Origin: Mesorhizobium sp. AR07
GTDB lineage: Bacteria; Pseudomonadota; Alphaproteobacteria; Rhizobiales; Rhizobiaceae
DNA: 64,000 nt
NCBI RefSeq assembly: GCF_024746815.1
Contig: NZ_CP080525.1
Coordinates: 4,024,501-4,088,500 of the forward strand
Direction: 5' to 3'
The notes under the pieces were generated by a model, which searched no databases, was not told the DNA's origin, and was given only the letters and a program-made list of their open reading frames with translations. The first letter of the stretch is position 1, and each line of letters begins with the position of its first letter. Below are positions 53,457 through 62,037 of this stretch, one piece after another. The translations under genes were made by a program, and so were the position numbers.

Positions 53457-54746
53457 TCAATGCTTGATGCGGTCGCGCATCGCGTACCACAGCATGCCGA
53501 GCACATAGAGCGGGCCGCGCAGCGCCGTGCCGCCGGGGAAGGGCATGGGCGTGAGTGTCGAGAACAGGTCGAGCCGCGCACTGTCGCCGGTGATCGCTTC
53601 GGCCAGCAGCTTGCCCGACAGCGTCGACAGGATGACGCCCTTGCCGGAATAGCCATGCGCGAAATAGACCTCGCCATAGTGCCCGACATGCGGCAGCCGC
53701 GACGTCGTCACCGACACCAGCCCGCCCCAGGCATGATCGATGCGGCAGCCCTGAAGTTGCGGAAAGGTCTTTTCCATGTGCGGCCGCACGAAGCCGGCAA
53801 TGTCGGCCGGCGGCGACGGCGTGTAGCGCTCGCCGCCGCCGAACAGCAGGCGCCCATCCGCCGACATCCGGTAATAGTTGACGACGAAGCGGGTGTCGGA
53901 CACCGCGACATTGGCTGGGATGACATTGCGCTTGCCCTCCAGCGGCTCGGTGGCAACGATGTAGTTGCCGACCGGCATGATGCGGCTGTTGACGCGCGGC
54001 TCGAGCCCATGGAGCAGCGCGTCGCCCGCCAGCACGACATGTTTTGCGCGGACCGACCCCTTGGCCGTCGAGACCCGGATGAAAGGTTCGCGCTCCAGCC
54101 GCATGGCCACCGAATTCTCGTGGATGGTGACGCCGGCAGCTGTCGCGGCGCGGGCAAGGCCGAGCGTGTAGTTGAGCGGATGCATGTGGCCGCCAAGCGG
54201 CTCGTACATCGCGCCGTGATAGGCGGTGTCGACCTTGCCGCGCGCGTCCGCCGCCGACAGGATTTCGGCGTGCGGGAACTTCATCACAGTCGCCAGGCAC
54301 TCGGCCTCTTCCTCGAGGTCTCTGAGATCGGAGCCGTTGACCGCGCCGACCAGATGACCGGTCAGCCTGAGGTCGCAGTCAATGGCGTGGCGCTCGATGA
54401 TGTCGAGCACCAGCCCGCGCGCCTCGAAGGCGAGATCGAACAGCGCCTTTGCCCGCTCGGGCCCGTAGAGCTTGAGCAGGCCCTTGGCGCCCTTGCGCAG
54501 GCCGGGGATTATCTGGCCGCCATTGCGGCCCGATGCGCCCCAGCCGATCTTGCCGCCTTCGAGCAGCACCACCTTCAACCCACGCTCGGCGGCGTGAAGG
54601 GCGGCGGACAGGCCGGTGCAGCCGCCGCCGACCACAACCAGGTCGGCGTCGACATCGCCCTGCAAAGCAGGATGGTCCGGCGACGGATTTGCCGTCGCGA
54701 CATAGTAGGATTTGCCGATATCCAAACCGGAATTGAAGGCCATCAT
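53457..54746 (-). CDS. FAD-dependent oxidoreductase, PuuB-like (gamma-glutamylputrescine oxidase type)
   Basis: A 429-residue DAO-family flavoprotein: FAD motif ADLVVVGGGCTGLSAALHAAERG near residues 33-53, GWGASGRNGGQIIPGL (the PuuB/OrdL signature), and C-terminal YFAHGYSGKGVILSTLSGKL. Relatives oxidise gamma-glutamyl-putrescine or similar amines to aldehydes. Its ATG overlaps the last base of the PuuA-like stop codon. It is the last gene of the GntR-glycosyltransferase-puuA-puuB unit. Confidence 0.9.
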   Translation of the reverse strand: MMAFNSGLDIGKSYYVATANPSPDHPALQGDVDADLVVVGGGCTGLSAALHAAERGLKVVLLEGGKIGWGASGRNGGQIIPGLRKGAKGLLKLYGPERAKALFDLAFEARGLVLDIIERHAIDCDLRLTGHLVGAVNGSDLRDLEEEAECLATVMKFPHAEILSAADARGKVDTAYHGAMYEPLGGHMHPLNYTLGLARAATAAGVTIHENSVAMRLEREPFIRVSTAKGSVRAKHVVLAGDALLHGLEPRVNSRIMPVGNYIVATEPLEGKRNVIPANVAVSDTRFVVNYYRMSADGRLLFGGGERYTPSPPADIAGFVRPHMEKTFPQLQGCRIDHAWGGLVSVTTSRLPHVGHYGEVYFAHGYSGKGVILSTLSGKLLAEAITGDSARLDLFSTLTPMPFPGGTALRGPLYVLGMLWYAMRDRIKH

Positions 54747-56134
54747 CACACCTTCAGCAACAAATGGTCGCGTTCCCAGCTCGTCACCACGCCCTGGAAC
54801 AGGTCGAGTTCGACGCTCTTGACGCGCAGATAGGTCTGGAAGAAGTCCTCGCCGAGCAGCGCCCGCACCGGATCGCAAGCGGTGAAACGATCCAGCGCCT
54901 CCTCCATGGTTCTCGGCAGCGTGCTCTTGATCCTGTAGGCATTGCCGGACGCCTCGGCCGACCGCGCCAGCTTCTGTTCGACGCCGAGATAGCCTGCCAG
55001 AAGCGAGCCGGCGATCGCCAGATAGGGATTGGAATCAGCGCCGGGCAAGCGGTTCTCGACCCGCCGCGCGGCGCGGCCGCCGGCCGGCACGCGCAGGCCG
55101 CAGGAGCGGTTGTCGTGCGACCATTCGATGTTGGCCGGCGCGCTGTGGTTCGGCCGGATGCGGCGGAACGAGTTTACGTTGGGCGCAAACAGCGGCATGA
55201 TCTCGGGGACATATTTCTGCAGCCCGCCGATGAAATGGCCGAACATCTCGGTGTCGGCATCATCGCTGCCGGCAAACAGCGTCTTGCCGGCCTCGTCGAC
55301 GACCGACATGTGCAGATGCATCGAGCTTCCGGCCTGTGCCGCGATCGGCTTGGCCATGAAGGTGGCGTGCATGCCGCTCTGCTGCGCGGCCTGGCGCGTC
55401 AACCGCTTGAACAGCAGCACCTTGTCGGCCAGCGGCAGCGCATCGCCATGCAGGAAATTGATCTCCAGCTGCGCCGTGCCCGATTCATGGATCAGCGTGT
55501 CGAGTGGCAGCCCGGACGCCGCCGCATAATCATAGATGCGGCGGATCACCGGCTCGAATTCCTCGAGTGCGGCCATGTCATAGGGATGCTGCACAGTTTC
55601 AGTGCGGCCATTGCCGCCGACCGGTGCGGTCAGCGGCCGGTCGGGATCGGGATTGGGTGCGGTCAGATAGAATTCGAGCTCCGGCGCCACCACCGCCCGC
55701 CAGCCGCGCTGGCGGTAGAGATCGAGCACCGCCCGCAAGACATGGCGCGGCGAGGCCATCCATGGCCGGCCGTCCATGTGGTATGCATCGGCGAAGACAT
55801 AGGCCTTGCCCGCGCCGGCGCCGGGCGCCAGGCAGAGCGTCGAAACATCCGGCACCATGCGCATGTCCGGGTCCGCATAGGCAAAACCCTCGTCGATCGA
55901 GCCGGTATAGCGGCCGTCGATGCTGACCAGGAAAGCGCTGCTCGGCAGATAGAGCGCGCGGTCTTCCAGCGCCTTGAGGAACTTGGCCGCCGGCAAGGCC
56001 TTGCCGCGCAGCACGCCGTTCATGTCGGGCACCAGGCACTCGACCTCGTTGATGCCGTGCTGCGCCAGCCAGGCCCTGGGATCGCTGTTGTCGAGGAGCG
56101 GAGTGTTCGTGTTCTTGTCAGTCATTTCGTTCAT
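54746..56134 (-). CDS. Glutamine synthetase family protein, PuuA-like (gamma-glutamyl-amine ligase)
   Basis: A 462-residue ATP-dependent ligase of the glutamine synthetase fold: FVSIDGRYTGSIDEGFAYADPD, ELEFYLTAPNPD, HESGTAQLEINFLHGDALPLADK, FMAKPIAAQAGSSMHLHMSV (metal His/Glu) and RVENRLPGADSNPYLAIAGSL. This pattern belongs to PuuA/GlnA3-like enzymes that glutamylate polyamines or other amines instead of ammonia. Overlaps the glycosyltransferase stop (56131) and touches the PuuB-like start. Exact amine unknown. Confidence 0.9.
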   Translation of the reverse strand: MNEMTDKNTNTPLLDNSDPRAWLAQHGINEVECLVPDMNGVLRGKALPAAKFLKALEDRALYLPSSAFLVSIDGRYTGSIDEGFAYADPDMRMVPDVSTLCLAPGAGAGKAYVFADAYHMDGRPWMASPRHVLRAVLDLYRQRGWRAVVAPELEFYLTAPNPDPDRPLTAPVGGNGRTETVQHPYDMAALEEFEPVIRRIYDYAAASGLPLDTLIHESGTAQLEINFLHGDALPLADKVLLFKRLTRQAAQQSGMHATFMAKPIAAQAGSSMHLHMSVVDEAGKTLFAGSDDADTEMFGHFIGGLQKYVPEIMPLFAPNVNSFRRIRPNHSAPANIEWSHDNRSCGLRVPAGGRAARRVENRLPGADSNPYLAIAGSLLAGYLGVEQKLARSAEASGNAYRIKSTLPRTMEEALDRFTACDPVRALLGEDFFQTYLRVKSVELDLFQGVVTSWERDHLLLKV

Positions 56135-57414
56135 GTCCGTATCAGAGAAAGTATGGCTTGCGCGGCCACGTCCGTTCCAGGCGTCAGCGCCATTTGGGCT
56201 GCATTGTCCCTGAGGCGGGCGTGCATGGCGTCATCGGCCAGCAGGCCGAGAATGGCTCTCTCCAATACTCCTTCGGTCCAGGCGTCGCGGCCGATATGGT
56301 TGCCGACGCCGGTCTCCTCGGCGCGTCGTGCATTGTCATGTCCGTCCCAGCAATAGGGCATGATCAGCGACGGCACGCCGAAGCGCAGCGCTTCGCAAAA
56401 GCTGTTGTTGCCGCCGTGGTGGATGAACAGGTCGGACTTCGCCACCACCGAGGGCTGCGGAAACCAGGCATCGAGATAGACATTGTCCGGCACCGCGCGA
56501 TAGGCGTCGCGCAAGCCGCCGGCATTGACGATGAACCGCGCCGGCAGCCTGTCGAACACGGAGAGCATGCGCTCGATCAGCCCGACATCCATGGCGCCGA
56601 GACTGCCGAAGCTGAGATAGACCAGCGGTCCGTCATTGCGCGGGAACACCGGCACCTCGAACGGCCCTTCCGAACGCACGCAGCCTTCGAGATAGACGAA
56701 GCGGGCCGGGTCGAGCGGCTCGGCGCGCTCGCGGCGCACGATCGTCGGCGTCAGCAGCAAATTGAGGTCGGGCGAGGTCTCGAGGAACAGGCCTTTCGGC
56801 AGCGGCGCCAGGCCGGCATCCACCCGGAAGCGGTTGAAGCGGTCATGCGCCGGAGCCGAGGCCCTGACATAGCGGGCCTCGAACGCCGCGCGTTGCGGGT
56901 CGTCAGTGCCAAGCCCCGACAAATAGGGCGGCACTTGCGCGTCCGGAAGCTCGGTCTCGGCGCAGGAGACGACGCGCACCCACGGACAGCCGGCGGCAGC
57001 CACGGCCGGAAACATGATGACATTGTCGAGCACCACCGCATCCGGCTTCAACCGCGCCAGCAATTGGCGCAGCGGCGCCTCGGCATTGACGGCGGTGTCG
57101 ACGATGGCTTGCCAGGTCGGCGCGACATAGGTTTCAAGCTGGTCGATCGGGCTCAGCCTGAAATGCGGCAAGTGGCGGCGCACGAAGGCCTGCCAGTAGC
57201 TCTGCCGCTCGCTGTCGGTCAGCGGCTCGTCGGTCGGCAGCTGGTATTCCTGAAAACCATAGTCGGCAAAGACGCCGGAAAAGCCGGCATGGCAGATGAA
57301 GACGGGCCGGGCGCCTTTCGCGCGCAACGCCTGCGCGATGCCGACGCAATTCAACGCCGCGCCGAAACTCGCTTCGGGAAACAGCGCGATGGTCGGGCTG
57401 GCTTTACGCGTCAA
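56131..57414 (-). CDS. MGT/UGT-type glycosyltransferase, copy 1
   Basis: A 427-residue GT-B glycosyltransferase of the UDP-glucuronosyl/macrolide transferase class: IALFPEASFGAALNCVGIAQAL at the N-terminus and a C-terminal donor-binding motif LFIHHGGNNSFCEALRFGVP followed by YCWDGHDNARRAEETGVG. FGSLGAMDV (DGPLVYLSFGSLG) matches the donor loop. It is clearly paralogous to the gene at 63120. Its acceptor may be an amine or glutamylated amine, because its neighbours are a PuuA-like ligase and a GntR regulator; that is inference. Confidence 0.88.
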   Translation of the reverse strand: MTRKASPTIALFPEASFGAALNCVGIAQALRAKGARPVFICHAGFSGVFADYGFQEYQLPTDEPLTDSERQSYWQAFVRRHLPHFRLSPIDQLETYVAPTWQAIVDTAVNAEAPLRQLLARLKPDAVVLDNVIMFPAVAAAGCPWVRVVSCAETELPDAQVPPYLSGLGTDDPQRAAFEARYVRASAPAHDRFNRFRVDAGLAPLPKGLFLETSPDLNLLLTPTIVRRERAEPLDPARFVYLEGCVRSEGPFEVPVFPRNDGPLVYLSFGSLGAMDVGLIERMLSVFDRLPARFIVNAGGLRDAYRAVPDNVYLDAWFPQPSVVAKSDLFIHHGGNNSFCEALRFGVPSLIMPYCWDGHDNARRAEETGVGNHIGRDAWTEGVLERAILGLLADDAMHARLRDNAAQMALTPGTDVAAQAILSLIRT

Positions 57415-57424
57415 TTAATCCTCG

Positions 57425-58363
57425 TCATTCCGGCCGGCTGATCATGCCGAACAGGGCGGGGGCCCCGCGACTGGCCGCCTGCGGTCGCTGGCTGCGGGAG
57501 AGTCGCAAGTGAACGCGAAGCAGATCGGCCGCCACCTCATACTGCCGGCTTTCAAGATGGTCGAGTATAACAAGGTGTTCGCGCAGCGATTGCTTCAGCC
57601 GGAAGACGTTGACGCCGGCATAGATGCCGGGCAGCCGGCGCAGCCTGAGGTGATCGGCCAGTGCATCGGCAATGAAGCGGTTGGCGCAACCCTCGGCCAG
57701 CATGCCGTGGAAATCGATGTCGATCCGCTGGAACTCGCGCGTGTCGAAGGCGGCGTCCGGCAGCGCCGACAGCGCTTCCATGCTCTGGCGCAAGGTCGCG
57801 GCGCGCGCGCCGTCTAGCCGGAAGCCAGACGTCAGGATGGCGGCGGGCTCGAGCAGCAGGCGATACTCATAGCTTTCACCTTGCGCCTCAGGGTCGTCAG
57901 GCGCGCGGCGGAACAGCCAGGATTGCCCCGGCGCGCGGTCCAGCAGATTCTCTTCCGTCAGTTTGTTAAGCGCTTTTAGTACCGTCTTACGATCAGCACT
58001 GTACCGCCGCATCAGTCCCGCGGCGGTCACCGTCTGGTCCAGCCGTCGCGCCGACCGGTCGCGCAGGATCGCTTCGGCCAGTTCATCCTCCTCGGTTACG
58101 GGCAGTTCCGTGGCAACGGTCGCCTGCGCGGTGAGGTCGATGGCCAGGTGATAGCCCGATGCCGCCTCCCAGCGCACGACGCCCTGTTCCGCGAGCAGGC
58201 TGAGCGCCGCCCGCACCGGCGTGCGTGAAACATTGCACAGCGAGGCGATCTGCTGCTCGGGCAGGCGCGCGCCGGGCTCGAAGCCGCGCTGCCGCGCCAC
58301 ATCCAGGATGCGCTGCGCCAGGTCGAGGTGGTTGGTGCGAGGTCGTCGGGCTGCGGCTTGCAT
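57425..58363 (-). CDS. GntR family regulator of the polyamine-type locus
   Basis: A 312-residue protein with an N-terminal GntR helix-turn-helix (PEQQIASLCNVSRTPVRAALSLLAEQGVV), a second HTH-like segment (AAGLMRRYSADRKTVLKALNKLTEENLLD) and an FCD-type helical effector domain. Start MQAAARRPRTNHLDLAQRIL at 58363 (no strong ribosome-binding site). The stop is 10 bp before the glycosyltransferase start, so it is cotranscribed with the catabolic genes, and it is divergent from the transporter operon; a dyad at 58460-58492 is its likely site. Confidence 0.9.
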   Translation of the reverse strand: MQAAARRPRTNHLDLAQRILDVARQRGFEPGARLPEQQIASLCNVSRTPVRAALSLLAEQGVVRWEAASGYHLAIDLTAQATVATELPVTEEDELAEAILRDRSARRLDQTVTAAGLMRRYSADRKTVLKALNKLTEENLLDRAPGQSWLFRRAPDDPEAQGESYEYRLLLEPAAILTSGFRLDGARAATLRQSMEALSALPDAAFDTREFQRIDIDFHGMLAEGCANRFIADALADHLRLRRLPGIYAGVNVFRLKQSLREHLVILDHLESRQYEVAADLLRVHLRLSRSQRPQAASRGAPALFGMISRPE

Positions 58364-58459
58364 GACCAATCTCGTGAGCGGACGTGACCGCATTGATTTG
58401 ACCGATCGCCAGCGCGGACGCAATCGGCCAGATTCCTCGGTCGTTTGGCAAATTATGGA

Positions 58460-58492
58460 TTGACGTACTTTTTTCCGCAATAGTACTGTCAG
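58460..58492. promoter_or_regulatory. Candidate GntR operator between the divergent units
   Basis: TTGACGTACT at 58460-58469 and AGTACTGTCAG at 58482-58492 form an imperfect inverted repeat (GTACT/AGTAC core) around TTTTTCCGCAAT, in the 229-bp gap between the regulator and the potD-like gene. Confidence 0.5.
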
Positions 58493-58592
58493 GACAATCG
58501 GCAACAAAAGACCGAGGGAACAGGATCGGGGCGGCGGCATGGGTCGCGGCCGGCGAATGAATTCGACGATCAACCAGAATGGGAACCCTGTC

Positions 58593-59660
58593 ATGACCGC
58601 CACGACCTTCCTGCGGCACCGCTGCCTGAAGATGCCGTCAATCGCACTCGGCCTGGCTTTGGCGCTGGCCGCACCGGCGGCCGCCGCCGACCTCGTCATT
58701 TCCAACTGGGACGGCTACATGGCGCCCGACGCCATGGCCGCCTTCAAGACCGCGACCGGCGTTTCCGGCGAAGTGGTGGTGCACGCCACCAATGAAGAGA
58801 TCATGGGCAAGCTGATCGCCGCCGGCGGCAAGGGCTATGACGTGGTCTTCGTCTCCTCGCCCTTCGCCGAAGTGCTGAGCAAGCTCGGCCTGACCGAGCC
58901 GATCGACCATGCCAAGATCCCCAATCTCGCCAACCTCTACCCGGAAGCGACCAAGCTGCCGCACGATGTCGGCAACACTTTCTCCGTGCCCTACACCTGG
59001 GGCACGACAGGCCTCTGCTACCGCTCCGACCTGATGAAGGCGGCACCGACGAGCTGGAGCGATCTGCTCAGTCCCTCCGATGACCTGAAGGGCAAGACCA
59101 CCATGCTGGCGACCGATCGCTGGCTGCTGGCCGCCGGCCAGCTCGACAAGGGTTTTTCGGTCAACGAGACCGACCCGGCCAAGATGGCCGAGGTTAAGGA
59201 CCTGCTGATCTCGGCCAAGAAAACCCTGCTCGCCTATGACGACACCACTTTCTATTCGAAGCTGGTTTCCGGCGAGGCGCTGATGGTGCAGGCATGGGAC
59301 GGCTGGTGCAATTACGGCATCGCCGAAAAGCCCGAGATCAAATACGTCATCCCGCGGGAAGGCTCGGACCTGTGGGTCGACACGATGGTGGTGATGAAGG
59401 CTTCCGCCAGCAAGGACGCCGCCTTCCAGTTCATCAACTTCATGCTCGACGCCAAGAACCATGCCTGGGCGGCGCAGAACATCGACTACAAGGTGCCGAA
59501 CAAGCCGGCCATGGACAGCCTGCCGGCCGATTTCCTGGCCAAATTCCCCAACATGGCGATGCCGGTGGCAGACCTCGTCAAGTTCGAGCAACTGCGCGAC
59601 GTCGGCGACGCCCAGCGCGACTATTCGAAGATCGTCAGCGAAATCAAGGCGGCGCAGTAA
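58593..59660 (+). CDS. Polyamine-type ABC transporter substrate-binding protein (PotD-like)
   Basis: A 355-residue periplasmic binding protein: signal peptide MTATTFLRHRCLKMPSIALG ... AAPAAAADLV, then VISNWDGYMAPDAMAAFKTATGV, YDVVFVSSPFAEVLSKLGL and TFSVPYTWGTTGLCYRSDLM, typical of the PotD/PotF group. The gene context (PuuA/PuuB-like) fits polyamine or another diamine. It is followed by a family A repeat before the permease genes. Confidence 0.9.
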   Translation: MTATTFLRHRCLKMPSIALGLALALAAPAAAADLVISNWDGYMAPDAMAAFKTATGVSGEVVVHATNEEIMGKLIAAGGKGYDVVFVSSPFAEVLSKLGLTEPIDHAKIPNLANLYPEATKLPHDVGNTFSVPYTWGTTGLCYRSDLMKAAPTSWSDLLSPSDDLKGKTTMLATDRWLLAAGQLDKGFSVNETDPAKMAEVKDLLISAKKTLLAYDDTTFYSKLVSGEALMVQAWDGWCNYGIAEKPEIKYVIPREGSDLWVDTMVVMKASASKDAAFQFINFMLDAKNHAWAAQNIDYKVPNKPAMDSLPADFLAKFPNMAMPVADLVKFEQLRDVGDAQRDYSKIVSEIKAAQ

Positions 59661-59700
59661 GCGGCAGTTCCGGAATCTTGGAATCAAGCTTGCGTTCCGT

Positions 59701-59940
59701 CGCGCCCCCCTCTGGCCTGCCGGCCATCTCCCCCTCAAGGGAGGAGATTGGACGTTGCACCGCGTTCGCCAATCTCCAACGCTCGAGGGCGAGCGGGACA
59801 TTGGAACTGCCGATCTCCCCCCTTGAGGGGGGCGAGGAGTGGTCCGCGCAGCGGACGGGAAGCCAATTGCTTGGCTTTCCGAACGAAGAGCGCCCGGAGC
59901 GAAAGCGAAGGGCCGGGTCCGGCAGGCCAGAGGGGGGTGC
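59701..59940. repeat. Palindromic intergenic repeat, family A (expanded copy)
   Basis: Ends GCGCCCCCCTCTGGCCTGCC and GGCAGGCCAGAGGGGGGTGC with ATCTCCCCCTCAAGGGAGGA-type hairpins and an extra GGGCGAGGAGTGGTCCGCGC insert. Its right end donates the GAGGGGGG ribosome-binding sequence just before the permease GTG start at 59944. Confidence 0.8.
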
Positions 59941-59943
59941 GAC

Positions 59944-60822
59944 GTGACGCTTCCCACGCCCTCCCGCTCCTCCTTGCTAATGGCCCCGGCGCTGGTCTGG
60001 CTCGCGGCCTTGATGGTGGTGCCATGCGCGCTGGTGCTGGCGCTCGCCTTCTTCCGGCGCGGCATCTATGGCGGCATAGAATACACCTTCACGCTGGAGA
60101 ATTTCGGGCTGGTGTTCGACCCGCTCTATGCCGGCATCTTCCTCAATTCGGCGCGCATCGCCGGCACGGCAACGCTGATCGCGGTGGTGATCGGCTATGC
60201 CGCCGCCTATGCGATCGCAGCCGCGCCCCGCCGGCTGCAGCCGGTGTTCCTGTTCTTCGCCGTGCTGCCGTTCTGGTCCAACTACCTGATCCGCACCTAT
60301 GCCTGGATCGTGCTGCTCAACCGCGAGGGCCTGATCACCCAGCTCTTGCGCTGGTTCGGTTACACCGGCGAGCCGCCGTCGATGCTCTATACCGAAGGCG
60401 CGGTCATCGCCGGCCTGGTCTACAACTATCTGCCCTTCGTCATCCTCGCCTGCTACGCGCCGCTGTCGCGGCTCAACCCGGAACTCGCCGAAGCCTCGCG
60501 CGACCTCGGCGCGTCGGCCATCACCACCTTTCGCCGTGTCATCCTGCCGCTGACCGTGCCCGGCATCGCCGCCGGCGCGGTCTTCGTCTTCGTGCTGTCG
60601 ATCGGCAATTTCGTCACCCCGGCACTGCTTGGCGGCGGCCGCTTCCAGATGATCGGCAATCTCGTCTACGACCAATTCCTGACCGCCAATGACTGGCCTT
60701 TCGGCGCAGCGCTCGCCATGGCACTGATCGCCATCATGCTGCTGGTGCTGATGGCGCAAGCGCTCGCCGCCGACCGCGCCTCGGGCCGTGCGGCTCAATC
60801 AAGGGGTGACGCGAATGGCTGA
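59944..60822 (+). CDS. Polyamine-type ABC transporter permease (PotB-like)
   Basis: A 292-residue permease starting at GTG (MTLPTPSRSSLLMAPALVWL), with six helices and the EAA loop EASRDLGASAITTFRRVILPLTVPGI. The GTG lies 4 bp beyond a family A repeat whose last bases, GAGGGGGG, act as the Shine-Dalgarno sequence. An ATG 12 codons later (59980) is an alternative start. It pairs with the permease at 61246. Confidence 0.9.
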   Translation: MTLPTPSRSSLLMAPALVWLAALMVVPCALVLALAFFRRGIYGGIEYTFTLENFGLVFDPLYAGIFLNSARIAGTATLIAVVIGYAAAYAIAAAPRRLQPVFLFFAVLPFWSNYLIRTYAWIVLLNREGLITQLLRWFGYTGEPPSMLYTEGAVIAGLVYNYLPFVILACYAPLSRLNPELAEASRDLGASAITTFRRVILPLTVPGIAAGAVFVFVLSIGNFVTPALLGGGRFQMIGNLVYDQFLTANDWPFGAALAMALIAIMLLVLMAQALAADRASGRAAQSRGDANG

Positions 60823-60837
60823 GGGCGGCGCGATCCT

Positions 60838-61214
60838 TCCCTTCTCCCCGTTTACGGGGAGAAGGTGCCCCGAAGGGGCGGATAAGGGGCGGTGCCAGCT
60901 TCTGCAATGTTTGGCGCTGCCCCTCATCTGCCTGCCGGCATCTTCTCCCCGTTTACTGCAGGGCAATCGCATATGGATTCTTGCGAAGAAGGACCCCCAC
61001 CCTAACCCTCCCCACAAGGGGGAGGGAATGCTGCCGCGCGCCTTTGTCCACCATACTTGGCGTCGAACTTCGGCAGTTTGCCGAGATCAGCGCCTACGCG
61101 AGTCTCCCTCCCCCTTGTGGGGAGGGGTTAGGGGTGGGGGTATTCGTAGGGCGACAACCTCGGCCTCACACATGCGATCGCAGCGCCGTGAACGGGGAGA
61201 AAGACGCTGTTCGC
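60838..61214. repeat. Family F repeat interrupted by a family B element
   Basis: A CTTCTCCCCGTTTACGGGGA hairpin on the left and GCGCTGCCCCTCATCTGCC ... CTCCCCGTTTAC / GTGAACGGGGAG halves are separated by the family B element at 60959-61187. It fills the gap between the two permease genes. Confidence 0.75.
60959..61187. repeat. Family B repeat (MITE-like), complete copy
   Basis: About 230 bp. The left end CAGGGCAATCGCATATGG is nearly identical to the IS terminal repeat; the right end CATGCGATCGCAGCG is a decayed inverse. Inside: TTCTTGCGAAGAAGGACCCC, ACCCTAACCCTCCCCACAAG and the inverse CCTTGTGGGGAGGGGTTAGG, separated by about 80 bp containing CGCGCGCCTTTGTCCACCAT. Confidence 0.75.
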
Positions 61215-61245
61215 CCGCCTTGCCCCAAATTGTCGGAGGGCAGTC

Positions 61246-62037
61246 ATGACTCCGTCACCTGCCCGCACTTTCGGTATGCGGACGATCCTCGTCCTCGTCT
61301 TCGCCTTTCTCTACATCCCGATCGCCGTGCTGGTGGCGCTGTCCTTCAACGAAGGCGGCCTGCCGACGGCATGGTCGGGCTTTTCGCTGAAATGGTATGT
61401 CTCGCTGGCCGGCAATTCCGCCATCCTCTCCGCTGGGCTGAACACGCTGATCGTGGCGCTGGTCTCGACGGCCATCGCCACGCTGCTCGGCACGCTGCTG
61501 GCGATCGGCATCGAGATGCGCCGGCAGTATGGCAAGGGCCTCGAAGCGCTGATCTTCGCGCCGATGATCATTCCCGACATCGTGCTGGCGATCGCGCTGC
61601 TGTCGTTCTTCTCCATGCTCAACCTGACGATGGGGCTGCACACCATCATCCTCGCCCATGTCGTCTTCAACCTCGCCTTCGTCTGTTCGGTGGTGCGTGC
61701 CAGGCTGAAGAGCTTCGACTGGTCGATCGTCGAGGCTTCCACCGATCTGGGCGCCTCCGCGCTCACCACCTTCCGGCGGGTGACATTGCCGGTCATTCTG
61801 CCGGCGGTCATCGCCGGCGCGCTGCTTGCCTTCACGCTGTCGGTCGACGAGTTCATCATCGCCTTCTTCACATCAGGCGCCGGCCGCGCCTCGACCACGC
61901 TGCCGATGCAGATCTATGCGATGATCCGCTTCGGCATCACGCCGGAGATCAATGCCCTGGCAACCATCGTCATGGCGGTCTCGATCACCGCGCTGACCCT
62001 GTCGCAGCGGCTCAATCGTGGGATCATCGGCCAATGA
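61246..62037 (+). CDS. Polyamine-type ABC transporter permease (PotC-like)
   Basis: A 263-residue six-helix permease with the EAA loop EASTDLGASALTTFRRVTLPVILPAVIAG. MTPSPARTFGMRTILVLVFA places TM1 properly. Its stop overlaps the ATPase start (ATGA), so the two are translationally coupled. Confidence 0.92.
   Translation: MTPSPARTFGMRTILVLVFAFLYIPIAVLVALSFNEGGLPTAWSGFSLKWYVSLAGNSAILSAGLNTLIVALVSTAIATLLGTLLAIGIEMRRQYGKGLEALIFAPMIIPDIVLAIALLSFFSMLNLTMGLHTIILAHVVFNLAFVCSVVRARLKSFDWSIVEASTDLGASALTTFRRVTLPVILPAVIAGALLAFTLSVDEFIIAFFTSGAGRASTTLPMQIYAMIRFGITPEINALATIVMAVSITALTLSQRLNRGIIGQ

Noticed and set aside
53460..57441. Three long plus-strand frames of 430-530 residues opposite the PuuB-like, PuuA-like and glycosyltransferase genes
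   Set aside because: Antisense shadows with Arg/Ala/His-rich nonsense sequence; the minus-strand products carry intact catalytic motifs.
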